Assembly (NCBI RefSeq): GCF_000717025.1
Contig: NZ_JNXG01000002.1
Location: forward strand, 868,001-932,000
Direction: 5' to 3'
Source of the DNA: Streptomyces atroolivaceus
Lineage (GTDB): Bacteria > Actinomycetota > Actinomycetes > Streptomycetales > Streptomycetaceae
Length of the DNA stretch: 64,000 nt
In this document: piece after piece, positions 8,559 to 16,261 of the stretch
Layout: every line of letters begins with the position of its first letter
Position numbering within the stretch: position 1 is the stretch's first letter
Translations under genes and position numbers: made by a program
Notes under the pieces: generated by a model
Database searches by the model: none
Told to the model about the DNA's origin: nothing
The model's input: only the letters and a program-made list of their open reading frames with translations

Positions 8559-9755
8559 ATGGGCAGACCGGCCGACGCCGCGGACGCCGGTGGCCGACAG
8601 CCGGCGGACGAGGGCTCGGGGGCGGTCCGTTCCGCCGTCCGGGCACCCGAGATCGCCTACCACCCCGCCCGCAGGTCCGTGGCCCGCCGCGGACCGGCGG
8701 ACCCCGTGAAGGTGCTCATGCACCGGCACCGGGAGCTGTGCGAGCGCGCCGTCGACCCCTTGGAGATCGCGGCCGGTCTGGAGGCGCACGGACTCACCGA
8801 CAGGACCGCCGCGCGCTACCGGCACCGTGACGTCTTCTCGCTCGCGGAGGAGCTCTACGCCCGTGTCCCCGGAGTGGGCAGGCCCGCTGCCCGGGCCCCG
8901 GGGTCGCAGCAGGACCCCGGCGACGGCGCGCGGTCCGGATGGGCGCTCCCGGCGCTGCTGCCCGGCGTCGCCTGTCTCGCGACGGCAGGGGTGCTCAGGG
9001 CCTCCGAGGGGGTGCTCGGCGGCGGGGCCCGTTTCGCGGTGACCGCCGTCGGAGCACTGCTCGTCGTCCTCTCGCTCCGGTTCTGCCTGCGCGGCGGCCC
9101 GCTGCGCACCCCGGACGGCGCCGAAGGCGTCACGCTGTACGTCTGCTGGCTCCTCGGCTACGTCGTGTACGGCGACGACCTGCTCGCCCAGGTCATCAGC
9201 GGCGGTCCCGACGGCGACTGGACCGCCGCGCCGGGCCCCCTGCTCGGGCTCGTGCCGGCCCTGGCGCCCGCAGCCTGGTGCGCCCACCTGTTCGCGGTGC
9301 ACGCGCGCCACCGTCTCGCCGGGTCGCACGGCCTGTCGGAGTTCGGTGCCGGCGTACGCCCTCTGCTCTTCGGCGTGGTCGCGCTCTTCCTGGGTGCGCT
9401 GACCGCGCTGCTGTTCCTCGCCGACCTCGGCCACCCCGGTGCGGGCGGCGGCCTCGGCGGCCCGGTCGCCCTCGGCGCCCTGCTCTTCCTGGCTCGCCTG
9501 CTCGCCGTCCACGGCTTCCCGGAACCCGCCGCGACCGGACTCGCCGCCGCCTGCGCGGCAGAGGTGGCAGCCACCTTCCTGGTCCTCGCCGGGCGACTGC
9601 CGGGCCTGGGGCTCCTCGCCCGGCCGGTCGAGGCCGTCGTCGCCGCGGCGGGCACCGGCGGCGTACCCGTTCTCGCCTGTGGCGTCGCCGCCTTCGGGCT
9701 GCTGGTCCACGCATCGGTCACCCTCACCCGGGCATCCGCCCACGCCTCGGCCTAG
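8559..9755 (+). CDS. Polytopic membrane protein of unknown function
   Basis: About 398 aa. Start ATG 8559 is preceded by GGAGGAG at ideal spacing; an in-frame ATG at 8517, overlapping the glycosyltransferase stop, is the alternative. The first ~125 residues are soluble: they include a stretch HRHRELCERAVDPLEIAAGLEAHGLTDRTA-like in sequence that looks helical and could bind a partner. The rest is about eight hydrophobic segments. No enzyme motif is recognised and it does not obviously match PelG. Position inside the glycosyltransferase/epimerase set suggests a role in sugar-polymer export or in sensing, but this is inferred from context only. Confidence 0.75.
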   Translation: MGRPADAADAGGRQPADEGSGAVRSAVRAPEIAYHPARRSVARRGPADPVKVLMHRHRELCERAVDPLEIAAGLEAHGLTDRTAARYRHRDVFSLAEELYARVPGVGRPAARAPGSQQDPGDGARSGWALPALLPGVACLATAGVLRASEGVLGGGARFAVTAVGALLVVLSLRFCLRGGPLRTPDGAEGVTLYVCWLLGYVVYGDDLLAQVISGGPDGDWTAAPGPLLGLVPALAPAAWCAHLFAVHARHRLAGSHGLSEFGAGVRPLLFGVVALFLGALTALLFLADLGHPGAGGGLGGPVALGALLFLARLLAVHGFPEPAATGLAAACAAEVAATFLVLAGRLPGLGLLARPVEAVVAAAGTGGVPVLACGVAAFGLLVHASVTLTRASAHASA

Positions 9756-9832
9756 CCGGGCCCGCCCACCCCGCGGAGCCGACGCCGCGGGTTTTCCGTA
9801 CCGCACACACCTTCCTCAAGGAGAAACCGGAC

Positions 9833-9892
9833 ATGACCCCCCAATCCCCCGCCCCGGCAGCTTGCCGTCGGCACCGAGGGGGCGCGCGATGA
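9833..9892 (+). CDS. 19-aa small ORF coupled to the epimerase
   Basis: ATG at 9833 follows a strong ribosome-binding site (AAGGAGA, 7 bases upstream). The 19-codon frame ends in a TGA that overlaps the epimerase ATG by four bases (ATGA), an arrangement that would couple translation of the epimerase to this ORF. The peptide is Pro/Ala/Arg-rich with no recognisable similarity. It may serve only to deliver ribosomes to the epimerase start. Confidence 0.35.
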   Translation: MTPQSPAPAACRRHRGGAR

Positions 9893-10854
9893 GGGTTCTG
9901 CTGCTCGGAGCGAACGGATTCCTCGGCCGCTTCGTCGCCGACCGCCTGCTCGCCGACCCCGCCGTGCATCTCACGGCACTCGGCCGCGGCGACGACGCCG
10001 ACGTGCGCTTCGACCTCGCGGGCGGCAGCCCCGGAGCGCTCACCCGCTTCCTGGACGCCGTCCATCCCGGGGTCGTCGTCAACTGCGCGGGTGCCACCCG
10101 CGGTGGCGCCCGGGACCTGACCCGCCACAACACCGTCGCGGTTGCCACCGTCTGCGAGGCCATGCGCCGCAGCGGCTGCAGCGCACGTCTCGTCCAGGTC
10201 GGCTGCGCGTCCGAGTACGGGCCCTCGCAGCCCGGCTCGTCCACCGCCGAGGACGCCGTGCCCCGCCCGGGCGGGCCGTACGGCGTGAGCAAGCTCGCCG
10301 CCACCGAGCTGGTCCTCGGCTCCGGTCTGGACGCTGTCGTCCTGCGGGTCTTCTCACCGGTGGGGCCCGGAACCCCGGCCGGCTCCCCGCTCGGCAGGCT
10401 CGCCGAGACCATGCGCCGCGCCATGCAGACCGGGGACCCCGAGCTCAAGCTCAGCGGCCTCGGGGTGCAGCGCGACTTCGTCGACGTACGCGACGTGGCG
10501 CGGGCCGTGCACGCCGCCTCGCTCTCCGCCGCCCAGGGCGTCGTCAACATCGGCACAGGCAGGGCCGTGCGGCTGCGGGACGCGGCGGCGGTGCTCGCCA
10601 GGGTCGCCGGATACGCGGGCGCACTCCACGAGCTCGACACGCCCCCCGGCCGGCTCCCCATCGGCGCCCCCCGCTCCTCCACCGAGTCGGTCGTGGAGCA
10701 CCTCGCCGCGACTCCGTCCCCCTATCCCGACGGATGCGGTGCCTGGCAGCAGGCCGATGTGCGCACCGCGCGCGACCGGCTCGGCTGGCGTCCCCGCATC
10801 AACCTGGAGGAGTCCCTCGCGGACATCTGGATGGAGGCGGCGTGCCGTATCTGA
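9889..10854 (+). CDS. NAD-dependent epimerase/dehydratase (extended SDR)
   Basis: A 321-aa extended short-chain dehydrogenase. The nucleotide-binding motif GANGFLG occurs at residues 7-13 and the active-site YGVSK (Tyr-x3-Lys) near 128-132, with DFVDVRDVARA typical of nucleotide-sugar epimerases. It probably interconverts or dehydrates a nucleotide-activated sugar (for example a C4 epimerisation), supplying the glycosyltransferase two genes upstream. Start ATG 9889 gives the conserved MRVLLLG opening and overlaps a small upstream ORF. Its 3' end overlaps the spherulin-4 gene by 13 bases. Confidence 0.88.
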   Translation: MRVLLLGANGFLGRFVADRLLADPAVHLTALGRGDDADVRFDLAGGSPGALTRFLDAVHPGVVVNCAGATRGGARDLTRHNTVAVATVCEAMRRSGCSARLVQVGCASEYGPSQPGSSTAEDAVPRPGGPYGVSKLAATELVLGSGLDAVVLRVFSPVGPGTPAGSPLGRLAETMRRAMQTGDPELKLSGLGVQRDFVDVRDVARAVHAASLSAAQGVVNIGTGRAVRLRDAAAVLARVAGYAGALHELDTPPGRLPIGAPRSSTESVVEHLAATPSPYPDGCGAWQQADVRTARDRLGWRPRINLEESLADIWMEAACRI

Positions 10855-11666
10855 CCAGCACCGGCTCCACTCTGCGGACCGGCGGAGCGGAACAGCTCGG
10901 CGTCGGGGTGCCCGGATACGCCCATCCGCTGCTCGCGCCCGCCGAATGGGCCGGTCTCAACCGGCCGGGTACGCCGCTGCACTGGGCTGTGCTCAACATC
11001 GACGACGGGCCGGGCGCCCGGCCCGACCGGCACTGTCTCGAGGCCGCGGGCCGACTGCGCGACGCCCGCGAGCGGGCGCTGCACGGGGAGGCGCCCGAGG
11101 ACACCGTCCGGGCCTCGGGGGGCAGGTTGCTGGGCCATCTCGACCTGGCCTTCGGCAGCCGCCCGTTCGGCGAGCTGGTCGCCGACGCCCAGTCCTATCT
11201 CGACTGGTACCGCGTCGGCGGCTTCTACCTGGACCACTGCCCGGCCGAACGCGACGGGCTTCCGGCGGTCCGTCGGCTGACCAGCACCCTCTCCGCGCTC
11301 CTGGCCGACAGCGACAGTGCGGACGAGGGCGGGCGGCTGGTCCTGGGGCACGGAACCCACCCGCACCCGGGCTACGCCGAGGCCGCCGACCAGTTGGTCA
11401 CCTTCCGTGGGCCGTGGGTCGACTACCGCTGGTCTCAGGTGGCCGAGTGGACCGCCGTGTACGAACCGGGACGCTTCGCGCACTTCGTCCATGGCGTCCC
11501 GCGCACGCACCTGGAGGAGGCCATGCGCATCGCCCGCTGGCAGGGCGCCGGAACGATCTTCTTCACGGACCGGGACGGCACACACGGGCAAACCGACCCA
11601 TTCGCGGCACTGCCCAGCTACTGGGACGAATTCGTCTCGCGGATCGGACCCGGTATCTCGGAATGA
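10842..11666 (+). CDS. Spherulin-4-like protein (possible polysaccharide hydrolase)
   Basis: A 274-aa protein with spherulation-specific family 4 features: GVGVPGYAHPL near the N-terminus, GHLDLAFGSRPFGELVADAQ in the middle, and WYRVGGFYLDHCPA, matching the G-[IF]-[YF]-[FL]-D strand end that carries the catalytic acid in related (b/a)8-barrel hydrolases (Sph3, PelA hydrolase domain). These relatives cleave galactosamine-containing polymers. GTG 10842 is preceded by GGAGG and overlaps the epimerase. No signal peptide is visible, which is odd because Sph3 and PelA act outside the cytoplasm. Here the usual acidic residue after Asp is His, so activity is uncertain. Confidence 0.75.
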   Translation: MPYLTSTGSTLRTGGAEQLGVGVPGYAHPLLAPAEWAGLNRPGTPLHWAVLNIDDGPGARPDRHCLEAAGRLRDARERALHGEAPEDTVRASGGRLLGHLDLAFGSRPFGELVADAQSYLDWYRVGGFYLDHCPAERDGLPAVRRLTSTLSALLADSDSADEGGRLVLGHGTHPHPGYAEAADQLVTFRGPWVDYRWSQVAEWTAVYEPGRFAHFVHGVPRTHLEEAMRIARWQGAGTIFFTDRDGTHGQTDPFAALPSYWDEFVSRIGPGISE

Positions 11667-11685
11667 GGAGGGGCGTGGCAGTGTT
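11660..11685 (+). promoter_or_regulatory. SigR-type promoter for moeZ
   Basis: GGAAT (11660-11664), an 18-bp spacer, then GTT (11683-11685). This is the SigR consensus seen at sigRp2 later in this window. It overlaps the end of the spherulin-4 gene and lies 65 bp before the moeZ start. moeZ homologues are reported members of the SigR regulon, as I recall. Confidence 0.7.
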
Positions 11686-11750
11686 ACGGGAGAACAACCG
11701 TACGTAGATGAAGTACGTAGAATCCGACCACCTGCATTGTTGAGGTTCCT

Positions 11751-12929
11751 GTGTCGCTGCCACCCTTGGTCGAGCCAGCTGCTGAGCTCACCGTCGACGA
11801 GGTCCGCAGGTACTCCCGCCACCTGATCATCCCGGATGTCGGGATGGACGGACAGAAGCGGCTGAAGAACGCGAAGGTGCTCGCTGTCGGCGCCGGCGGC
11901 CTCGGCTCGCCGGCTCTGATGTACATGGCCGCGGCCGGCGTCGGCACGCTCGGCATCGTCGAGTTCGACGAGGTCGACGAGTCGAACCTGCAGCGGCAGG
12001 TCATCCACAGCCAGGCCGACATCGGCAAGTCCAAGGCCCAGTCGGCCAAGGAGACCGTGCAGGGGATCAACCCCCTGGTGAACGTGGTCCTTCACGAGGA
12101 GCGGCTCGAAGCCGAGAACGTGATGGACATCTTCGCCCAGTACGACCTGATCGTGGACGGCACGGACAACTTCGCCACCCGCTATCTCGTCAACGACGCC
12201 GCGGTCCTGCTGAACAAGCCGTACGTCTGGGGCTCGATCTACCGCTTCGACGGTCAGGCGTCCGTCTTCTGGGCCGAGCACGGTCCCTGCTACCGCTGCC
12301 TCTACCCGGAGCCGCCGCCCCCCGGCATGGTTCCCTCCTGCGCCGAGGGCGGTGTCCTCGGCGTGCTCTGCGCGTCCATCGGTTCCATCCAGGTCAACGA
12401 GGCCATCAAGCTGCTCGCCGGTATCGGTGACCCGCTGGTCGGCCGTCTGATGATCTACGACGCGCTGGAGATGCAGTACCGCCAGGTCAAGGTCCGCAAG
12501 GACCCCGACTGCGCGGTCTGCGGCGAGAACCCCACCGTCACCGAGCTCATCGACTACGAGGCCTTCTGCGGCGTCGTGTCCGAGGAGGCCCAGGAGGCGG
12601 CGGCCGGTTCCACGATCACTCCCAAGCAGCTCAAGGAGTGGATCGACGGCGACGAGAAGATCGAGATCATCGACGTCCGCGAGCCGAACGAGTACGAGAT
12701 CGTCTCGATCCCGGGCTCCCGGCTGATCCCGAAGAACGAGTTCCTGATGGGCAACGCCCTCCAGGACCTGCCGCAGGACAGGCGCATCGTCCTGAACTGC
12801 AAGACCGGCGTCCGCAGTGCCGAGGTCCTCGCGGTCCTCAAGTCGGCGGGCTTCGCCGACGCGGTGCACGTCGGCGGTGGCGTCATCGGCTGGGTCAACC
12901 AGGTCGAGCCGGAGAAGCCGGTCTACTAG
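11751..12929 (+). CDS. moeZ: Adenylyltransferase/sulfurtransferase MoeZ
   Basis: A 392-aa two-domain protein. Residues ~10-260 are a ThiF/MoeB adenylyltransferase: GAGGLGSPALMYMAAAGVG nucleotide loop, then NLQRQVIH, and the zinc cysteines CYRCLYPEPPP and CAVCG. Residues ~285-392 are a rhodanese domain with active-site Cys350 in NCKTGVRS. MoeZ adenylates the C-terminal Gly of small sulfur carriers (MoaD, CysO, ThiS) and transfers sulfur to them, feeding molybdopterin, cysteine and thiolated secondary metabolites. GTG start with GAGG five bases upstream. A SigR-type promoter upstream fits a role in thiol stress. A molybdopterin synthase gene, moaE, lies at 44088. Confidence 0.95.
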   Translation: MSLPPLVEPAAELTVDEVRRYSRHLIIPDVGMDGQKRLKNAKVLAVGAGGLGSPALMYMAAAGVGTLGIVEFDEVDESNLQRQVIHSQADIGKSKAQSAKETVQGINPLVNVVLHEERLEAENVMDIFAQYDLIVDGTDNFATRYLVNDAAVLLNKPYVWGSIYRFDGQASVFWAEHGPCYRCLYPEPPPPGMVPSCAEGGVLGVLCASIGSIQVNEAIKLLAGIGDPLVGRLMIYDALEMQYRQVKVRKDPDCAVCGENPTVTELIDYEAFCGVVSEEAQEAAAGSTITPKQLKEWIDGDEKIEIIDVREPNEYEIVSIPGSRLIPKNEFLMGNALQDLPQDRRIVLNCKTGVRSAEVLAVLKSAGFADAVHVGGGVIGWVNQVEPEKPVY

Positions 12930-12947
12930 ACCTGCGGTGTGACGTAC

Positions 12948-12982
12948 GAAGGGGCCGGTTCCGCCGAGGAACCGGCCCCTTC
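12948..12982. terminator. Bidirectional hairpin terminator
   Basis: A perfect 15-bp stem (12948-12962 with 12968-12982) and a 5-nt loop between the convergent ends of moeZ and the peptidase at 13010. Confidence 0.8.
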
Positions 12983-13009
12983 GCGTGGGGTGGGACGTGT
13001 GGCCGGACC

Positions 13010-14509
13010 TCAGGAACAGGTGCGTTCGTCCGCCGGGACCTTCCCCTCGAGGAAGTAGGCGTCGACGAGCGAGGTCACGCAGGCGCTCTCGCCGTACGAG
13101 CCGTGTCCCTCGCCCTTGTTGGTCAGCATCACGCCGACCCCCTCACCGAGTTCGTCCGCCATCCGACGCGCGCCCTCGTACGGGGTGGCCGGGTCTCCCG
13201 TCGTGCCGATGACCAGGATCGGAGCGGCGCCCGGGGCGCTCGCCTCCGGGGTGTCGTGCTCCCCTTCGACCGGCCACCCCGCGCACCAGCCGGCCGTGTC
13301 CCAGGCGAGGAACGGGCCGAAGACCGGTGAGAGCTCGCGGAATTCGGGGAGCAGCGCCCGGGCTTCGGCAACCGTCGGCCTCGCCTTGGCGTCGGCGCAG
13401 GAGATCGCACGCTGCGAGTGGTTCCGGGTGTCGTAGTGCCCGTTCGCGTCACGGCCGTTGTACGAGTCGGCCAGCTGGAGGAGGCGGTCACCCCGGCCGC
13501 TGTTCTCGGCCTCGTCGAGAGCGGCCGTCAGCGTGGGCCAGTCGCTCCGCGAGTAGAGGGGCGTCACGATGCCGGTGACGGCGAGCGATTCGTTGAGCTC
13601 GCGGCCGGACGTGGTCGGCAGCGGCTCCTTGTCGATCCGCTCCAGCAGGTCCGCTATCCGCCGGGTGCCGGCGGCGGGGTCCTGGCCGCGGTCCCTCAGG
13701 TAGTTGTCGAGGGCGCGCTGGAAGCCCGTCGCCTGGTTGCGGGCATGGCCCACCGAGTCCGCCGTCGGGTCGACGACGGCGTCCAGGACGACTCTTCCCA
13801 CGGTCTCCGGGAAGAGGTGCGCGTAGGTCCCGCCGAGCTCCGTACCGTACGAGATGCCGAAGTACGACAGCTTCCTGTCGCCGAGCGCCCGGCGGATCGC
13901 GTCCATGTCCCGGGCGGCGTTCGTCGTGCCGACGTGGGGGAGGACTGCGGGGGACAGGCGCTCGCACCCGGCCCCGAAGTCCGTGCCGTCCGCGACGAAC
14001 GCGGTCTCCTCCGCCGCCGTGTCCGGGGTCATGTCGACCTCGCGGTAGGCGGTCTCCTGCTCCTCGTCGCCGCGGCAGCGGACCCCCGCACTGGCGGCGA
14101 CCCCGCGCGGGTCGAAGCCCACCAGGTCGTAGCGGGTGTTGAGCTCCCGGTACGAGGCGGCGGCGCGCGGCAGGATGTCCACTCCCGAGCCACCGGGGCC
14201 GCCGAAGTTGAAGAGCATCGAACCGAGCCGCTCGCTCTTCCTCGTGGCCGCCTTGCGGATCAGTGCGATACCGATCGTCTCTCCGTCCGGCCGCGCGTAG
14301 TCCAGGGGCACGTCGAGAGTGGCGCACCGCCAGCCGGAGCCGGGTGCGGTGCCGCCCTCCGGGGCGTCACAGCGCTTCCAGTCCAGGGAGCGGGACTTCG
14401 ACGACTGCGGGGGCGCCGGACCGTCGTCGCACCCGGCGAGGACCGCCGTCAAGAGCAGGACCGCGACGGCCGGTGCCGAGCCCCTCCGGGCCCGTCCCCG
14501 TACGCGCAT
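13010..14509 (-). CDS. Secreted lipoprotein a/b-hydrolase, tripeptidyl aminopeptidase-like (S33)
   Basis: A 499-aa exported hydrolase. Lipobox LAGC with Cys27 follows a short Arg-rich N-terminus and hydrophobic stretch. The a/b-hydrolase oxyanion loop is FNFGGPGGSG, the nucleophile elbow is GISYG (Ser), and the C-terminal part supplies the Asp (GTTGDPATPY) and His (GEGHGSYG) of the triad. The domain order matches streptomycete tripeptidyl aminopeptidases, which clip N-terminal tripeptides from extracellular proteins; some members have other small-ester or amide substrates. ATG 14509 has GGGGAG upstream. It follows a paralogue of the same architecture by 80 bp, so the pair arose by duplication. 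Confidence 0.88.
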   Translation of the reverse strand: MRVRGRARRGSAPAVAVLLLTAVLAGCDDGPAPPQSSKSRSLDWKRCDAPEGGTAPGSGWRCATLDVPLDYARPDGETIGIALIRKAATRKSERLGSMLFNFGGPGGSGVDILPRAAASYRELNTRYDLVGFDPRGVAASAGVRCRGDEEQETAYREVDMTPDTAAEETAFVADGTDFGAGCERLSPAVLPHVGTTNAARDMDAIRRALGDRKLSYFGISYGTELGGTYAHLFPETVGRVVLDAVVDPTADSVGHARNQATGFQRALDNYLRDRGQDPAAGTRRIADLLERIDKEPLPTTSGRELNESLAVTGIVTPLYSRSDWPTLTAALDEAENSGRGDRLLQLADSYNGRDANGHYDTRNHSQRAISCADAKARPTVAEARALLPEFRELSPVFGPFLAWDTAGWCAGWPVEGEHDTPEASAPGAAPILVIGTTGDPATPYEGARRMADELGEGVGVMLTNKGEGHGSYGESACVTSLVDAYFLEGKVPADERTCS

Positions 14510-14589
14510 GCGCGCTCCCCTCCCCGTGCCCGAAGGGCGCCACCCGGGGCGGCCCGGGCGTCACCGATGTCCGCCAGTCCAACGAGTGG

Positions 14590-16185
14590 TCACCCGCAGA
14601 CCGTTCCCGACTTCGGGACCTTCCCTTCGAGGAGGTAGCCGTCCACCACCCTCTGCACGCAAGTGCTGCCGCCGTTGTACGCCCCGTGGCCCTCGCCCTT
14701 GTACGTCAGCTCGATCCCGACTCCCTTGCCGAGCTCGGCGGCCATCGCCTTCGCGCCGGCGTACGGCGTCGCCGGGTCCCCGGTGTTGCCGATGACCAGG
14801 ATCGGGGCCGAACCGGGCGCGCTGACGTCCGGAGTGTCCCAGGCGCCCGCGACGGGCCAGCCGGTGCAGGACATCAGCCCCCAGGCCATATAGTCCCCGA
14901 ACACGGGGGACGCCTCGCGGAACTCGGGGAGCGCCTTCCTGGTCTGTTCCAGGGTGAACCGCTGCTCGGAGTCCGCGCAGTTGATGGCCGCGTTGGCGGC
15001 GTTCGAGTTGTCGTAGTGCCCGTCCTCGGACCGGCCGTTCAGCGAGTCGGCGAGCGCGAGCAGCAGCCCGCCGTTCCTGCCGTCCGCCTCGTCGAGGCCC
15101 TGTTCGAGCAACGGCCAGGTCTCCTTGGAGTAGAGGGCCGACGCGATGCCGGTGGTGGCCTGGGTCCCGGTCAGCTGCCGTTCGCCGAGCCCGGGGACGG
15201 GCTTCTTCTCCAGCTGGTCCAGCAGCTCGGCGATCCAGTCCTGGACCTCCCGCGCGGTGGCCCCGGGGAGTCTGCAGTCGTCGCGCTCGGCACAGTCGGC
15301 GGTGAAGTTGTCCAGGGCGAGCTGGAATCCCTGGGCCTGGCCGAGCGAGGACTCCAGGGAGTCCTCCGTCGGGTCGACGACCGCGTCCAGGACGGCCCGG
15401 CCGACCTTTTCGGGATACAGGTGGGCGTAGACACCGCCCAGTTCGGTGCCGTACGAGATCCCGAAGTAGTAGAGCTTGTCGTCGCCGAGCACCTGGCGCA
15501 TCAGATCCATGTCCCGGGCCGCGTTCGTCGTGCCGACATAGGGCAGCTCGTCCCCGGAGTTCTCCTCGCAGTCCGCGATGTAGGACTTCTGGTCCTCGAC
15601 GAAGGCCTTCTCCTCCTCGGCGTCGTCCGGGGTGCCGTCCTGCTCGTACCGCGCGTCGAGCGCCTTGTCGTCCGAGCACTCGACGCCCTCGCTGCGCCCG
15701 ACCCCGCGGGGGTCGAAGCTCACCAGGTCGTAGCGGGTGCGGAGGGTGTCGTAAGCGGTGCCGAAGGACGGCAGCGTGGCGACACCGGAGGCGCCCGGTC
15801 CGCCGAAGTTGAAGATCAGCGAACCGATCCGGCGGTCCTGGTTCCTGGCGGCGGCGCGGATCAGCGCCAGTTCGATGGTCCGGCCCCCCGGATCGGCGTA
15901 GTCGAGGGGGACGTCCATGAAGGAGCACTCCCAGGCCGCCCCGCCCGGCAGCGGCGAGGGGGACACGCCGCTGCCCTGGGCCTGGTTGGGGGCCGGGCAG
16001 GGCTCCCAGTCGAGCTTCTGGGACGTCAGCTCCTCCGTCGTCGCGGTGGGGGCCGCCGTCGACGCGGCCGACGGCGTCGACCTCTCCGTACCTCCGTCGT
16101 CGCCGTCGTCCGAGCAGGCGGCCAGCGGCAGCAGCACGGTGGCGGTGGCGAGGGCGGCGGCACGCAGAGCGGGAGAGGTCCTCAT
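14590..16185 (-). CDS. Secreted lipoprotein a/b-hydrolase, tripeptidyl aminopeptidase-like (S33), paralogue
   Basis: A 531-aa paralogue of the downstream peptidase. Lipobox LAAC with Cys24, then an acidic Asp/Gly and Ser/Thr-rich tether. Motifs: FNFGGPGASG oxyanion loop, GISYGTELGG nucleophile elbow, GNTGDPATPYAGA (Asp), GEGHGAYN (His). Several cysteines in the cap region (DCAERDDC, NCADSEQ) suggest disulfides consistent with export. Likely an extracellular aminopeptidase or a related hydrolase anchored to the membrane. First gene of the two-gene minus-strand unit; a 75-bp gap separates it from the flippase-like gene upstream. Confidence 0.88.
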   Translation of the reverse strand: MRTSPALRAAALATATVLLPLAACSDDGDDGGTERSTPSAASTAAPTATTEELTSQKLDWEPCPAPNQAQGSGVSPSPLPGGAAWECSFMDVPLDYADPGGRTIELALIRAAARNQDRRIGSLIFNFGGPGASGVATLPSFGTAYDTLRTRYDLVSFDPRGVGRSEGVECSDDKALDARYEQDGTPDDAEEEKAFVEDQKSYIADCEENSGDELPYVGTTNAARDMDLMRQVLGDDKLYYFGISYGTELGGVYAHLYPEKVGRAVLDAVVDPTEDSLESSLGQAQGFQLALDNFTADCAERDDCRLPGATAREVQDWIAELLDQLEKKPVPGLGERQLTGTQATTGIASALYSKETWPLLEQGLDEADGRNGGLLLALADSLNGRSEDGHYDNSNAANAAINCADSEQRFTLEQTRKALPEFREASPVFGDYMAWGLMSCTGWPVAGAWDTPDVSAPGSAPILVIGNTGDPATPYAGAKAMAAELGKGVGIELTYKGEGHGAYNGGSTCVQRVVDGYLLEGKVPKSGTVCG

Positions 16186-16261
16186 GAACCCATCGTGCGG
16201 CGGAGCGTGGGGGATCGCGCGGGGCGCGGTCCATGCGAGTGGCGCGCCCCGCGCATACGTT

